DNA of 64,000 nucleotides from Tissierellales bacterium. GTDB lineage: Bacteria; Bacillota; Clostridia; Tissierellales; Sedimentibacteraceae. Both the position numbers and the translations under genes were made by a program. Of this stretch, positions 16,794 to 24,696 are shown in pieces (position 1 is the stretch's first letter; every line of letters begins with the position of its first letter). The DNA lies in the NCBI GenBank assembly GCA_018433765.1, contig JAHDQO010000003.1, positions 1-64,000 of the forward strand, given 5' to 3'. The notes under the pieces were generated by a model. It was not told where the DNA came from, made no database searches, and worked only from the letters and a program-made list of their open reading frames with translations.

Positions 16794-16826
16794 GTTATTT
16801 CCTTAATAAGGAAATAGCTTTTTTTT
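16794..16826 (+). terminator. Rho-independent terminator ending the nitrogenase-like operon
   Basis: GTTATTTCCTT pairs with AAGGAAATAGC (one G-T pair) across a three-base loop and is followed by eight Ts. Confidence 0.88.
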
Positions 16827-16899
16827 ATAATAACAAGAATAATAATTCTAGATTTGTAAAAAATATCATCAACTGCATAAAAGTGTTTGGAGGGTTTAT

Positions 16900-18360
16900 A
16901 TGAAGAAAATTTTTATAATAGTTATAGTGATAGTTTTTGTTCTTGGAGGTTGTAGAAATGATCAATTGAATAATGATGAAAATACACCTAATGAAGTTGA
17001 AAATGATTTAGAAGATGAAGAAAATATCATTGAAAATGAAGATGACAAAGAAAAAGACAAAATAATGGATGATGATGAAGAGAACAAGACAAAAAAAGAT
17101 GATGAACAAAAAAAAGAAGAAGATGAGACACAAAATGATAATGACAATCCGGCAGATGAATCCGGCAGTATACAAGATGATGAAGATAATGCGATAAATG
17201 CAGACATGAATATTGAAAAGTATATGTGGGTTACAGCTGAAGAAGGATTGAATCTAAGAGAATTTCCACAGATTAATAGTGATAAAATTGATCTAATACC
17301 TTATGGAGCTGAAGTAATTATTAAAAATAATAAAAAGGTAAATGACACAGTAGGAAAAACAAAAGGTAATTGGATTAATATTGTTTACAATGACAGAGAA
17401 GGATGGGCTTTTGATGCTTATTTACAAAATATTATAGGTTCAGATGATTCTGTTCAAGCAGATAACGAAATAGTAAATAATGAAATAGCTGATAATGTTA
17501 TAGATCGGAGTAGTATCAAAACAGGCGATATTGTAAATGGACTGGTAGCTAGAGTTAATAGAGATGAAGATAGTACTATTTCGCAAATTAATATAGAATT
17601 CACAGGTAAAATTTTCTTGACTGGTGAGCTAGTTAGAAATAAGGTAGGAGCTTCACTAATTCCTGATAAGGAATACTCGGACTTATTTCCTGTTTTAGCC
17701 GGAGGAAACGAGATTTTTTATATAAATTTAGAAAATTTTAAGTACAAAGAAACAGAGTATGATTTACATAAAGATGTACAAAAAGTTGAAGTTGAAATTG
17801 ATAAATATACAATAAACTCTTCAATAAGAGGTGAAAATGAAGTTCCTTGTTACAGTGCTAAAATAGTCAATATGAGTGAGTCTTTAACAGATGGAATTAC
17901 TGGATACGAAGGACAGGTTTTTGAAGATTGTATTATTACTAATGATCTACAGTTAAAAGATACAATTTGTGGTGTAAAAGTTGTAGATAGATACATATAT
18001 AATGATAGTTATAATTCAGAAGAATCTTATTATACAGGCCGAGTTGAGTTTGAAGGAGAAATAGTAGTAAAAGCTAATTATTATTATACTGATGGAGATT
18101 TCCATACAGGATATATTTTTGATATTAGTGAAGAATATAGCGATAAAATTCCTCATTTTAAAAATCATGAAAATCCAAGTTTTATTGTACGGAGTTCAGA
18201 TGAGTCATTAAAAGATACTTTAGGAAGTAAAGGTGAAGCTATGGTAATACTAAGTAATTACAACTATTACTATATGCCTGAAGATATAGTAAGTACAGCC
18301 GAAATTTCTCAAATTTTATCAGCAGATAAAGAAAGAGATTTTATAATAGAGTCAAATTGA
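16900..18360 (+). CDS. Lipoprotein with acidic linker and bacterial SH3 domain
   Basis: The 486-aa protein has a short lipoprotein signal (VLGGC, Cys18), then about 85 residues that are mostly Asp, Glu, Asn and Lys, a flexible surface tether. Residues about 107-180 match a bacterial SH3b domain: WVTAEEGLNLREFP, then a GNWINIVYNDREGWAFDAYL ending. The remaining ~300 residues have a beta-rich look and no recognised motif. SH3b domains bind cell-wall peptides, so the protein probably sits at the wall-membrane interface. The start is ATG 16900 with GGAGGG upstream. It is monocistronic, with a large shared terminator to the next gene on the opposite strand. Confidence 0.75.
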   Translation: MKKIFIIVIVIVFVLGGCRNDQLNNDENTPNEVENDLEDEENIIENEDDKEKDKIMDDDEENKTKKDDEQKKEEDETQNDNDNPADESGSIQDDEDNAINADMNIEKYMWVTAEEGLNLREFPQINSDKIDLIPYGAEVIIKNNKKVNDTVGKTKGNWINIVYNDREGWAFDAYLQNIIGSDDSVQADNEIVNNEIADNVIDRSSIKTGDIVNGLVARVNRDEDSTISQINIEFTGKIFLTGELVRNKVGASLIPDKEYSDLFPVLAGGNEIFYINLENFKYKETEYDLHKDVQKVEVEIDKYTINSSIRGENEVPCYSAKIVNMSESLTDGITGYEGQVFEDCIITNDLQLKDTICGVKVVDRYIYNDSYNSEESYYTGRVEFEGEIVVKANYYYTDGDFHTGYIFDISEEYSDKIPHFKNHENPSFIVRSSDESLKDTLGSKGEAMVILSNYNYYYMPEDIVSTAEISQILSADKERDFIIESN

Positions 18361-18363
18361 AAA

Positions 18364-18419
18364 ACAACCTCTTTATACATAATTATAAATTAATAAAAAA
18401 GTGTATAAAGAGGTTTGCA
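18364..18419. terminator. Bidirectional terminator
   Basis: AACCTCTTTATACA (18366-18379) pairs perfectly with TGTATAAAGAGGTT (18402-18415) between converging genes. Confidence 0.8.
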
Positions 18420-18429
18420 TTTAAAAATA

Positions 18430-19188
18430 TTATTTAATATTAATATCTAAAAGAACAGGACAGTGATCGCTTCCCATAATATCAGAAAGAATGTCTGCAT
18501 CTTTCATATAATTTTTTATTTTATCAGAAACAACAAAATAGTCAATTCTCCAACCTGAATTTTTTTCTCTAGCTTTTCGCATATAAGACCACCATGAATA
18601 AACTTCTTGTTTATCAGGATAGAAATATCTATAGCTATCAATAAATCCAGAATCAAATAATTGAGTTATTTTATTTCGTTCTTCATCAGTAAAACCAGCA
18701 TTTCTTCGATTTGTTTTTGGATTTTTTAAGTCTATTTCCTTATGTGCAACATTTAAATCTCCGCATAATATTACCGGTTTATTTTCATCTAGCTTAACAA
18801 GATAATTTCTAAAATCATCTTCCCAAGCTTGTCTATAATCTAGTCTTAAAAGTTCTCTTTTAGAATTCGGTGTATATACATTAACTAAATAAAATTCATC
18901 ATATTCTAGTGTTATCACTCTGCCTTCTTGGTCATGGTCCTCAATATTAATTCCATATGAAACAGTTAAAGGCTCATGTTTTGTAAACACTGCTGTACCT
19001 GAATAACCTTTCTTAACAGCATAGTTCCAATATTGATAATAACCATCGAGATTTAAATCAATTTGACCTTCTTGAAGTTTAGTTTCTTGTATGCAGAAGA
19101 AATCTGCATTAATTTCTTTAAAAAAATCTAAAAATCCTTTTTTAATACATGCTCTAAGTCCATTAACATTCCATGATATAAATTTCAT
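18430..19188 (-). CDS. Exodeoxyribonuclease III (ExoA/XthA family AP endonuclease)
   Basis: The 252-aa protein has all exonuclease III landmarks: KFISWNVNGLRA at the N-terminus, FFCIQETKLQ (metal-binding Glu), VNVYTPNS with the catalytic Tyr, CGDLNVAHKEIDL (Asp-Asn pair) and IMGSDHCPVLLDI (the SDH catalytic Asp-His). It removes abasic sites and blocked 3' ends in base-excision repair. I start at ATG 19188, seven bases after GAAGGAG; the five-codon extension to 19203 would overlap that site. The dcd gene lies upstream on the same strand, with a gap of 80 bases. Confidence 0.95.
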   Translation of the reverse strand: MKFISWNVNGLRACIKKGFLDFFKEINADFFCIQETKLQEGQIDLNLDGYYQYWNYAVKKGYSGTAVFTKHEPLTVSYGINIEDHDQEGRVITLEYDEFYLVNVYTPNSKRELLRLDYRQAWEDDFRNYLVKLDENKPVILCGDLNVAHKEIDLKNPKTNRRNAGFTDEERNKITQLFDSGFIDSYRYFYPDKQEVYSWWSYMRKAREKNSGWRIDYFVVSDKIKNYMKDADILSDIMGSDHCPVLLDINIK

Positions 19189-19268
19189 TTTAATCTCCTT
19201 CATTTGATATATAATATGTTATTTTATATCAGAATTTTAGTAATTGTAAAGAGCTATTATTTAGAAAT

Positions 19269-19790
19269 TTAATCTATAAAATCTTTATATAATAAACTTG
19301 GCTGTATTTCAGTATTATTTTGATATTTACCACTACAATATTTCTCATAATCACCCTCAATAGTGTGATAATAAATTTGGCATATCTCTACATTGGAGTA
19401 TATTTTAATTGGCTGAACACAGAAAATTTCTAAGGTCCAGTACCCAGCAAATCCTACATCACCAAATCCTGCTGTAACGTGTATAAATAATCCTAATCTT
19501 CCAACAGATGATCTTCCTTCTAACATAGGAATAAAACAGCTAGTTTTTGTATATTCTACTGTTCTTCCTAAATATAGCTTACCCGGTTCTAGTATATAAC
19601 CGCTTTCAGGTATAGTTATTGTTTTAATAGAGTTAGGTTTTTTCATATCTAAGATTTTGTTTTCATAAACTAGCAGTTCATTATGCAGTCTAAGATTATA
19701 GCTGTTTGGATTAAGCTGTGAATCATTAAAAGGTGTAATTTCAATTCCTTTACCAAGACACTTCTTTATTTCTTTTCCCGATAATATCAT
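19269..19790 (-). CDS. dcd: dCTP deaminase
   Basis: The 173-aa protein carries the dCTP-deaminase core EGRSSVGRLGLFIHVTAGFG (catalytic Glu in the trimer interface nearby), the substrate-site stretch FAGYWTLEI, and a C-terminal SGKYQNN...QPS segment. It makes dUTP (or, in bifunctional forms, dUMP) for thymidylate synthesis. Whether it is the bifunctional DCD-DUT type cannot be told by eye. It sits 19 bases after nrdG, so it likely belongs to the riboswitch-controlled nrdD-nrdG transcript, which fits its role in deoxynucleotide supply. Confidence 0.92.
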   Translation of the reverse strand: MILSGKEIKKCLGKGIEITPFNDSQLNPNSYNLRLHNELLVYENKILDMKKPNSIKTITIPESGYILEPGKLYLGRTVEYTKTSCFIPMLEGRSSVGRLGLFIHVTAGFGDVGFAGYWTLEIFCVQPIKIYSNVEICQIYYHTIEGDYEKYCSGKYQNNTEIQPSLLYKDFID

Positions 19791-19809
19791 ATTTTCATCC
19801 TTTCAAATA

Positions 19810-20454
19810 TTAATTTATGCCTCTATACGCAATTTTAAGTTCGTTACATAATTCTTTTACATAATTATCGCTATACGGTTTAGTATCATCAAATTCAGTT
19901 TCCCTGTACTGCTGAATAAAATAGCTGTCAGTCTTTATTATTTTCATTATTTCAATAATATCATCTTTAGTAACTTTAGGATATAAAGTAGTTCGAAACT
20001 CGTAATTGTCTAATCTCTTTATAATGTCGATGCTGTTCTTAATACAGTCAAAGGATAATCCACATATTTCATTATAATTCTCAGGAGAACTTTTTATATC
20101 CATTGCAACATAATCAACCAATTTATCTTTTAATAGTCTACTAAGAAGTTGAGGGTTACTTCCATTTGTATCTAACTTTATTTTATATCCTAAAGACTTA
20201 ATATTTTTACAAAATTCATATAATCCCTTACATAAAGTAGGTTCTCCACCAGTAATAGTAATACCATCTAAAAGTTTTTTTCTTTTCTCAAGAAATTTTA
20301 ATATTTCGGCAACTTCTATTTTTTTATTTGTACTAGTAAGAGCTTTATTATGACAATATCTACAGTTCATGTTGCAGTCTTTAGTAAAAACTACAGCACA
20401 TATATTATGTGGATAGTCTATAAAAGAAGTACGAATCAACTCACAAATATTCAT
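19810..20454 (-). CDS. nrdG: Anaerobic ribonucleotide reductase activating protein
   Basis: This radical-SAM protein has the CxxxCxxC cluster motif in FTKDCNMNCRYCHN, followed by TITGGEPTLC, the usual GGEP SAM-binding element, and DGxN-like LDTNGSNP. It installs the glycyl radical in NrdD. At ~214 aa it is slightly longer than enterobacterial NrdG and resembles the clostridial NrdG/pyruvate-formate-lyase-activase-like form. I choose ATG 20454; the ATG at 20466 abuts the AAAGGA ribosome site and the TTG at 20475 precedes it. The gene begins shortly after nrdD ends. Confidence 0.92.
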   Translation of the reverse strand: MNICELIRTSFIDYPHNICAVVFTKDCNMNCRYCHNKALTSTNKKIEVAEILKFLEKRKKLLDGITITGGEPTLCKGLYEFCKNIKSLGYKIKLDTNGSNPQLLSRLLKDKLVDYVAMDIKSSPENYNEICGLSFDCIKNSIDIIKRLDNYEFRTTLYPKVTKDDIIEIMKIIKTDSYFIQQYRETEFDDTKPYSDNYVKELCNELKIAYRGIN

Positions 20455-20487
20455 ATTAGCAATCATTCCTTTCAATTGTACTTATAT

Positions 20488-22560
20488 TTATACTTCAAAT
20501 TTAATTCTGTCTTTGAACTCTTGAACTTTACCTTTGTTATATCTCTGAACAGGTCTATAATAACCTGTAACTCTGCTGTATACATCGCAGTCAGCACCAC
20601 ATTCAGGACAATTAAAGTATTCTCCTTTTATATATCCATGATTAGGGCAGTGAGAAAATGTAGGCGTATAAGATATATAAGGTAGTTCATAGTTGTTAAA
20701 TATTTTTTTAATAAGTTTAGAAATCATGCTGCTGTCAGTTATTTTATCAGCGGTATATAGATGAAGTACAGTTCCACCAGTATATTTAGTTTGTAAACCA
20801 TCTTGTAAGTCAAGAACTTCAAATATATCATCACTGTAGTTTGCAGGCAAATGTGATGAATTAGTGTAATAAGGGATTTCATCAGTTCCCTGACATATAA
20901 TATCTGGATAAGCACTGCGGTCTTTTAAAGCAAGTCTGTAAACAGTAGACTCAGCAGGCGATGCTTCAAGATTATACATATTGCCTGTTTCTTCTTGAAA
21001 ATCAGATATACGGCTGCGCAGATAATCCATAATTTTATTTGCAAAAGCTAACCCTTTATCTGAAGCTATGTCTTTATGAATAAAGTTTTCTAAAGCTTCA
21101 TTCATGCCAAGAATACCAATAGTAGAAAAATGATTTGACCAGTATTGACCTGTTGTTTCTTTAAACAATCTTAAGTACTGTCTACAGTAAGGATAAAGTC
21201 CCTGATCTGTCCACTTTTCGATATGTTTTCTCTTTAGCTCTAGTGATTCTTTAGCTATTTCAAGTACGCTGTTTAGCATTTTAAAGAATTGTTCTTCAGT
21301 TCTTGCTCTATAACCTATACGTGGTAGATTAATTGTAACTACTCCAATACTTCCAGTTAGTGGATTAGAACCAAATAAGCCTCCGCCTCTTTTTCTTAAT
21401 TCTCTGTTATCTAAACGAAGTCTACAGCACATAGATCTAGCATCTTCTGGTGAAAGGTCTGAATTAATAAAGTTAGCAAAATAAGGAGTTCCAAATTTTA
21501 CAGTCAATTTCATCCAATCTTTTACAACTTCTGATTCCCAAGGAAAGTTGTTATCAATATTTAAAGTTGGTATAGGAAATGTAAATAATCGTCCGTCTGC
21601 ATCACCTTCCATCATGCACTCAACAAATGCCTTATTAATCATATCCATTTGTTCTTGGAAATCTCCAAAGTTTTTATCTTTTATTTCTCCATTAATAATT
21701 ACTGGAGTATCTTTCATATTATTAGGGCATTTAAGGTCAAAAGTTAAGTTAGAAAATGGACTCTGTCCACCAATTCTCATCGGCATATTAATCTCAAATA
21801 TAAAAGATTTCATCTGCCTCTTTAGTTCCTCATAAGATAAATTATCATAATATACAAAAGGAGCTAAATAAGTATCAAAAGACGAGAATGCTTGAGCACC
21901 TGCATTTTCTAATTGTGTTGCAAATATGCTATTGGCTAATTGTCCTAATATAGTAGAAAAATGAGTAGCAGGAGCACTTGATTGTCTAGGTCCCCTAAGG
22001 CCTTCTCTAATTAATTGGCTGAGATCCCACCCAGAACAATAAGGGCCGAGGTATCCTAGATCATGTATGTGTAAATCTCCGCTTTCATGAGCATTTGATA
22101 CTTCAACTGGATAAATTTCATTTAGCCAATAAAGTTTAATAAATTCTTCTCTAGTATAGTTGTATAGAGCCATAACAGATTTATCTGAGCTATTAGCATT
22201 TTCTTGTATCTGCCAATCTTTATCATCAAGATAATTATTTAATAGACTAATAGTTGCTCCTATAAGAGAATTCTTTTGTCTGGCTTCTGCTCTTTGATGT
22301 CTGTATAAAATATATTTTTTAGCAGTTCTAGCATGTCCGTTTTCTATAAGTACTTTTTCAACTATATCTTGAATATCCTCTATTTCAACAGGATCAGTAT
22401 ATAATTCATTAATTTTTTCTATGACTAACTCAGTTAGATTTTTTGCAAGCTCAAAGTTTGTACCTCCGCAAGCCTTTGCAGCTTTAAAAATAGCTCTTGC
22501 TATTTTAATTTCTTTAAAGTCTTTAATTTCACCATTTCTTTTTCTTACTTTAGTTATCAT
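20488..22560 (-). CDS. nrdD: Anaerobic (class III) ribonucleoside-triphosphate reductase
   Basis: The 690-aa protein starts with an ATP-cone domain (KVRKRNGEIKDFKEIKIARAI), which gives allosteric control by ATP/dATP. The large glycyl-radical barrel follows, and it ends with the zinc site CPNHGY...CPECGADC and the radical loop RVTGYYRP, with the radical on Gly666. It reduces ribonucleoside triphosphates without oxygen or cobalamin. The start is ATG 22560 after GGGAG. Its leader contains a cobalamin riboswitch and a terminator, so it should be switched off when cobalamin is plentiful. That implies a B12-dependent class II enzyme elsewhere in the genome. Confidence 0.97.
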   Translation of the reverse strand: MITKVRKRNGEIKDFKEIKIARAIFKAAKACGGTNFELAKNLTELVIEKINELYTDPVEIEDIQDIVEKVLIENGHARTAKKYILYRHQRAEARQKNSLIGATISLLNNYLDDKDWQIQENANSSDKSVMALYNYTREEFIKLYWLNEIYPVEVSNAHESGDLHIHDLGYLGPYCSGWDLSQLIREGLRGPRQSSAPATHFSTILGQLANSIFATQLENAGAQAFSSFDTYLAPFVYYDNLSYEELKRQMKSFIFEINMPMRIGGQSPFSNLTFDLKCPNNMKDTPVIINGEIKDKNFGDFQEQMDMINKAFVECMMEGDADGRLFTFPIPTLNIDNNFPWESEVVKDWMKLTVKFGTPYFANFINSDLSPEDARSMCCRLRLDNRELRKRGGGLFGSNPLTGSIGVVTINLPRIGYRARTEEQFFKMLNSVLEIAKESLELKRKHIEKWTDQGLYPYCRQYLRLFKETTGQYWSNHFSTIGILGMNEALENFIHKDIASDKGLAFANKIMDYLRSRISDFQEETGNMYNLEASPAESTVYRLALKDRSAYPDIICQGTDEIPYYTNSSHLPANYSDDIFEVLDLQDGLQTKYTGGTVLHLYTADKITDSSMISKLIKKIFNNYELPYISYTPTFSHCPNHGYIKGEYFNCPECGADCDVYSRVTGYYRPVQRYNKGKVQEFKDRIKFEV

Positions 22561-22588
22561 AAAATTCTCCCTTCAAATAAATATAAAA

Positions 22589-22608
22589 TACCTGCCCAAT
22601 GGCAGGTA
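22589..22608 (-). terminator. Attenuator hairpin of the nrdD leader
   Basis: TACCTGCC pairs with GGCAGGTA across a four-base loop, followed on the minus strand by a T-rich run (22588-22575), 15-50 bases before nrdD. The 5' arm repeats the CCTGCC of the riboswitch B12 box, which suggests that the 3' arm can choose between two partners. Confidence 0.75.
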
Positions 22609-22683
22609 GTAAAAAACATACATATCAAAGCTTATATGTTGTAATTTATTGAAACCTCCCACCGAAGCTTAATATTAACATTT

Positions 22684-22840
22684 AAGGCAGGTTTCCTGAC
22701 TTATGGATTGACTTACTTTCTATCCTTCCCATCTTATAGACAGTGGAATTTAGATTTCATACCCATTTACAGTAGCGGGGGCTGTAGAGGAATTAAACCT
22801 CTTTCCCTTTTAACCATAAACTAATTGGCACCTTAAATTA
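22684..22840 (-). promoter_or_regulatory. Cobalamin riboswitch upstream of nrdD
   Basis: Read on the minus strand it opens with GGTGCC (22832-22827) and has a GGGAAAGAGG hairpin, the core CAGCCCCCGCTACTGTAA, and the closing B12-box element AAGTCAGGAAACCTGCC ending at 22686. A terminator hairpin follows at 22608-22589. Cobalamin binding should stop transcription of nrdD-nrdG-dcd. The stretch 22841-23072 holds the promoter for this leader and an unrelated hairpin. Confidence 0.93.
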
Positions 22841-22865
22841 TATTAAATTATTAATTGTATATTTA

Positions 22866-22894
22866 ATTATATGTTTTTTTATTTAGAAAGTCAA
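22866..22894 (-). promoter_or_regulatory. Promoter of the nrdD operon
   Basis: On the minus strand TTGACT (22894-22889), 17 bases, TATAAT (22871-22866). The start would fall near 22859, about 25 bases before the riboswitch. Confidence 0.75.
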
Positions 22895-22997
22895 AAACTA
22901 ATTTTTTAGTTTTAAAGGTCACTTTTTATACGAATGTCTTTATTTGCAGCAATTTCTTTGATATAATCATATATAAACATTAATACAAGGAAAAAAT

Positions 22998-23026
22998 TGG
23001 GCATTAGATATGCCCAGATTTTTATT
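22998..23026 (+). terminator. Hairpin with T run upstream of an unknown membrane-protein gene
   Basis: TGGGCAT-TAGAT-ATGCCCA followed by GATTTTTATT. It lies between a TATAAT (22962-22967) and the gene at 23073, so it may attenuate that gene. Confidence 0.5.
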
Positions 23027-23072
23027 ATAATAGAATAATAGTGTTAATTTTTTAAAAAGGAAGGATAATTTC

Positions 23073-23648
23073 ATGAGAGCTAAAAAAATATATGATCAAA
23101 CTAATAAAATAATAGATGAATGTATTGAAAAAAGTTATTCTAGTCTCAATATAGATTTTGATAAAAAAAGAGATGAACTAGGAAAAAGGGGACTATATAG
23201 TTCTTCTCAATACTTTAAAAGTTGTCAAACTTTAGTCAATGATAATATAGAAAAATTAATAAAAAGTACATACAGTGAAATAATAAAATTTCAATATATA
23301 AATAATATAATTTATACAAAAAAACAAATAAAGAAAATATATATTTCTATTGATAAAAAAATAAAGAATCACATAAATACTGAAATTAATGCAACATATA
23401 ATCAGCAAGTAGAACATCTTGAGGAAAGTACTGATAATGATAATTTTTTATCATATTTGATTAACAAACTAGAAAGAGACATAAAGAATAAAAAAGAAAA
23501 TACTGAAAAAGTATCTTTTAAATTAAGTACCAAACCAGAAATACTAATTGCTAAAAGAGCCATAAGGATATCTGTAATAGCAATAATAATTTCAATCATT
23601 AGTGTGGTTTGGGTAAATTGGGGACAACAAATTATTGAATTATTTTAA
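23073..23648 (+). CDS. Unknown tail-anchored protein with coiled-coil character
   Basis: I do not recognise this 191-aa protein. The first ~150 residues are strongly charged, rich in Lys, Ile, Asn and Glu, and predicted helical (KKIYDQTNKIIDECIEK, YLINKLERDIKNKK). The C-terminus has one hydrophobic segment, ISVIAIIISIISVVWVNWG, ending seven residues before the stop. This layout suggests a cytoplasmic coiled coil anchored by its tail. The start is ATG 23073 after AAGGAAGG. It is monocistronic, with an attenuator-like hairpin in its leader and a clear terminator after it. Confidence 0.7.
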   Translation: MRAKKIYDQTNKIIDECIEKSYSSLNIDFDKKRDELGKRGLYSSSQYFKSCQTLVNDNIEKLIKSTYSEIIKFQYINNIIYTKKQIKKIYISIDKKIKNHINTEINATYNQQVEHLEESTDNDNFLSYLINKLERDIKNKKENTEKVSFKLSTKPEILIAKRAIRISVIAIIISIISVVWVNWGQQIIELF

Positions 23649-23668
23649 AACCGGAGTACGGTTTTTTT
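23647..23668 (+). terminator. Rho-independent terminator
   Basis: AAACCG-GAGTA-CGGTTT followed by a T run, starting at the stop codon of the preceding gene. Confidence 0.8.
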
Positions 23669-23680
23669 CTTATTTAATTT

Positions 23681-23709
23681 TTGAAAATAATGTATACATA
23701 TGTTATAGT
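23681..23709 (+). promoter_or_regulatory. Promoter of the GNAT gene
   Basis: TTGAAA, 17 bases, TATAGT, 39 bases before the start codon. Confidence 0.55.
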
Positions 23710-23747
23710 AATAATTGGGTTATTTGGTAATTAAATAGGAGAAAAAA

Positions 23748-24626
23748 ATGATTAGAGAATATAATAAAAATGATATTGATGCAGTATTAAAGTTATTTGA
23801 TTTACACAATGAACTTTCAAAAAATGAGAAAGAAGAAAGAACAAAAGAGCTAAAAGATGGTGCAAAAGTATTAGTTTATGAAGATAATAGTGATGTTAAG
23901 GGAATGTGTTCGTATAGTTTTTACAAAAACTCACAAATTGGCAATTGTGCAGAAATAATTATGTCGGTTAAAGAGTATCCTAATTTTAAGCAAGCAGCCA
24001 ATTTATTATGGGAAAGTGTACAAGCTTTGCTCCAACAGAAGGAAGTAGTGTTCATAATAACTAATTATAATAAAAAAAATAATCAGTGGAGTGAATTTTT
24101 CTCTGAAAAACAATTTGAGAAATGGTTTGTTACTCAAGATATGATTTATAAAGGTGGCAAATGTGAAAAAACTAAATTAACATTTAAAAACTATGAAGAC
24201 AAAGATTTTGATATATATTATGCTAATCTTGGTGACTGCTTTTATCAATTAAGAAAAGAAAATGATATTAAACCTTACAATATTTATACAAGTTTATCAA
24301 CAGAAAGATATGAAAAAACAAAAAAAAGAATTGAAGAAATTAAGGATTATATATACTTATTTTATGATGGTGAAAAATTTGTTGGTTCTTCCATGATAAA
24401 AGATGGTGTAATTGATGATTTATATGTAGTACCTGAATTGCAAGGTAATTGCTATGGAAGAAAGATAATGGAAGCTTCATTGAATCTTGCAGTTCAAAGA
24501 AATTTTGATAAAATTACATTAGGTGTAGCTGATTCGAACAAGATAGCTATCAATCTATATAAAAGCTTAGGATTTGAAATTTATCGAAGTATTGAATTTA
24601 GAAGATTAAGTATACCATGTAACTAG
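23748..24626 (+). CDS. GNAT family acetyltransferase, probable tandem domains
   Basis: The 292-aa protein ends in a clear GNAT fold: DDLYVVPELQGNCYGRKIME contains the acetyl-CoA loop (Q-G-N-x-x-G-R), followed by LGVADSNKIAINLYKSLGFE, the usual motif B. The N-terminal half (IREYNKNDIDAVLKLFDLHN...) has the opening helix pattern of a second, degenerate GNAT domain without an obvious acetyl-CoA loop. Such double-domain proteins are common in clostridia; their substrates are mostly unknown. It is monocistronic, bounded by a promoter at 23681 and a two-way terminator. Confidence 0.8.
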   Translation: MIREYNKNDIDAVLKLFDLHNELSKNEKEERTKELKDGAKVLVYEDNSDVKGMCSYSFYKNSQIGNCAEIIMSVKEYPNFKQAANLLWESVQALLQQKEVVFIITNYNKKNNQWSEFFSEKQFEKWFVTQDMIYKGGKCEKTKLTFKNYEDKDFDIYYANLGDCFYQLRKENDIKPYNIYTSLSTERYEKTKKRIEEIKDYIYLFYDGEKFVGSSMIKDGVIDDLYVVPELQGNCYGRKIMEASLNLAVQRNFDKITLGVADSNKIAINLYKSLGFEIYRSIEFRRLSIPCN

Positions 24627-24658
24627 ATATAAATATTAATTGACTATTATTGGAAAAA

Positions 24659-24696
24659 AGTAAATAAAAATATCTAAAAAGGTATTTTTATTTACT
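24659..24696. terminator. Bidirectional terminator
   Basis: AGTAAATAAAAATA (24659-24672) is the exact complement of TATTTTTATTTACT (24683-24696). Its right arm contains the stop codon of the minus-strand gene. Confidence 0.75.

Noticed and set aside
22895-22915. Terminator AAAACTAA-N-TTAGTTTT upstream of the nrdD promoter
   Set aside because: No gene ends near it on either strand, and the AT-only stem is weak and overlaps the -35 region side of the promoter; chance is likely.
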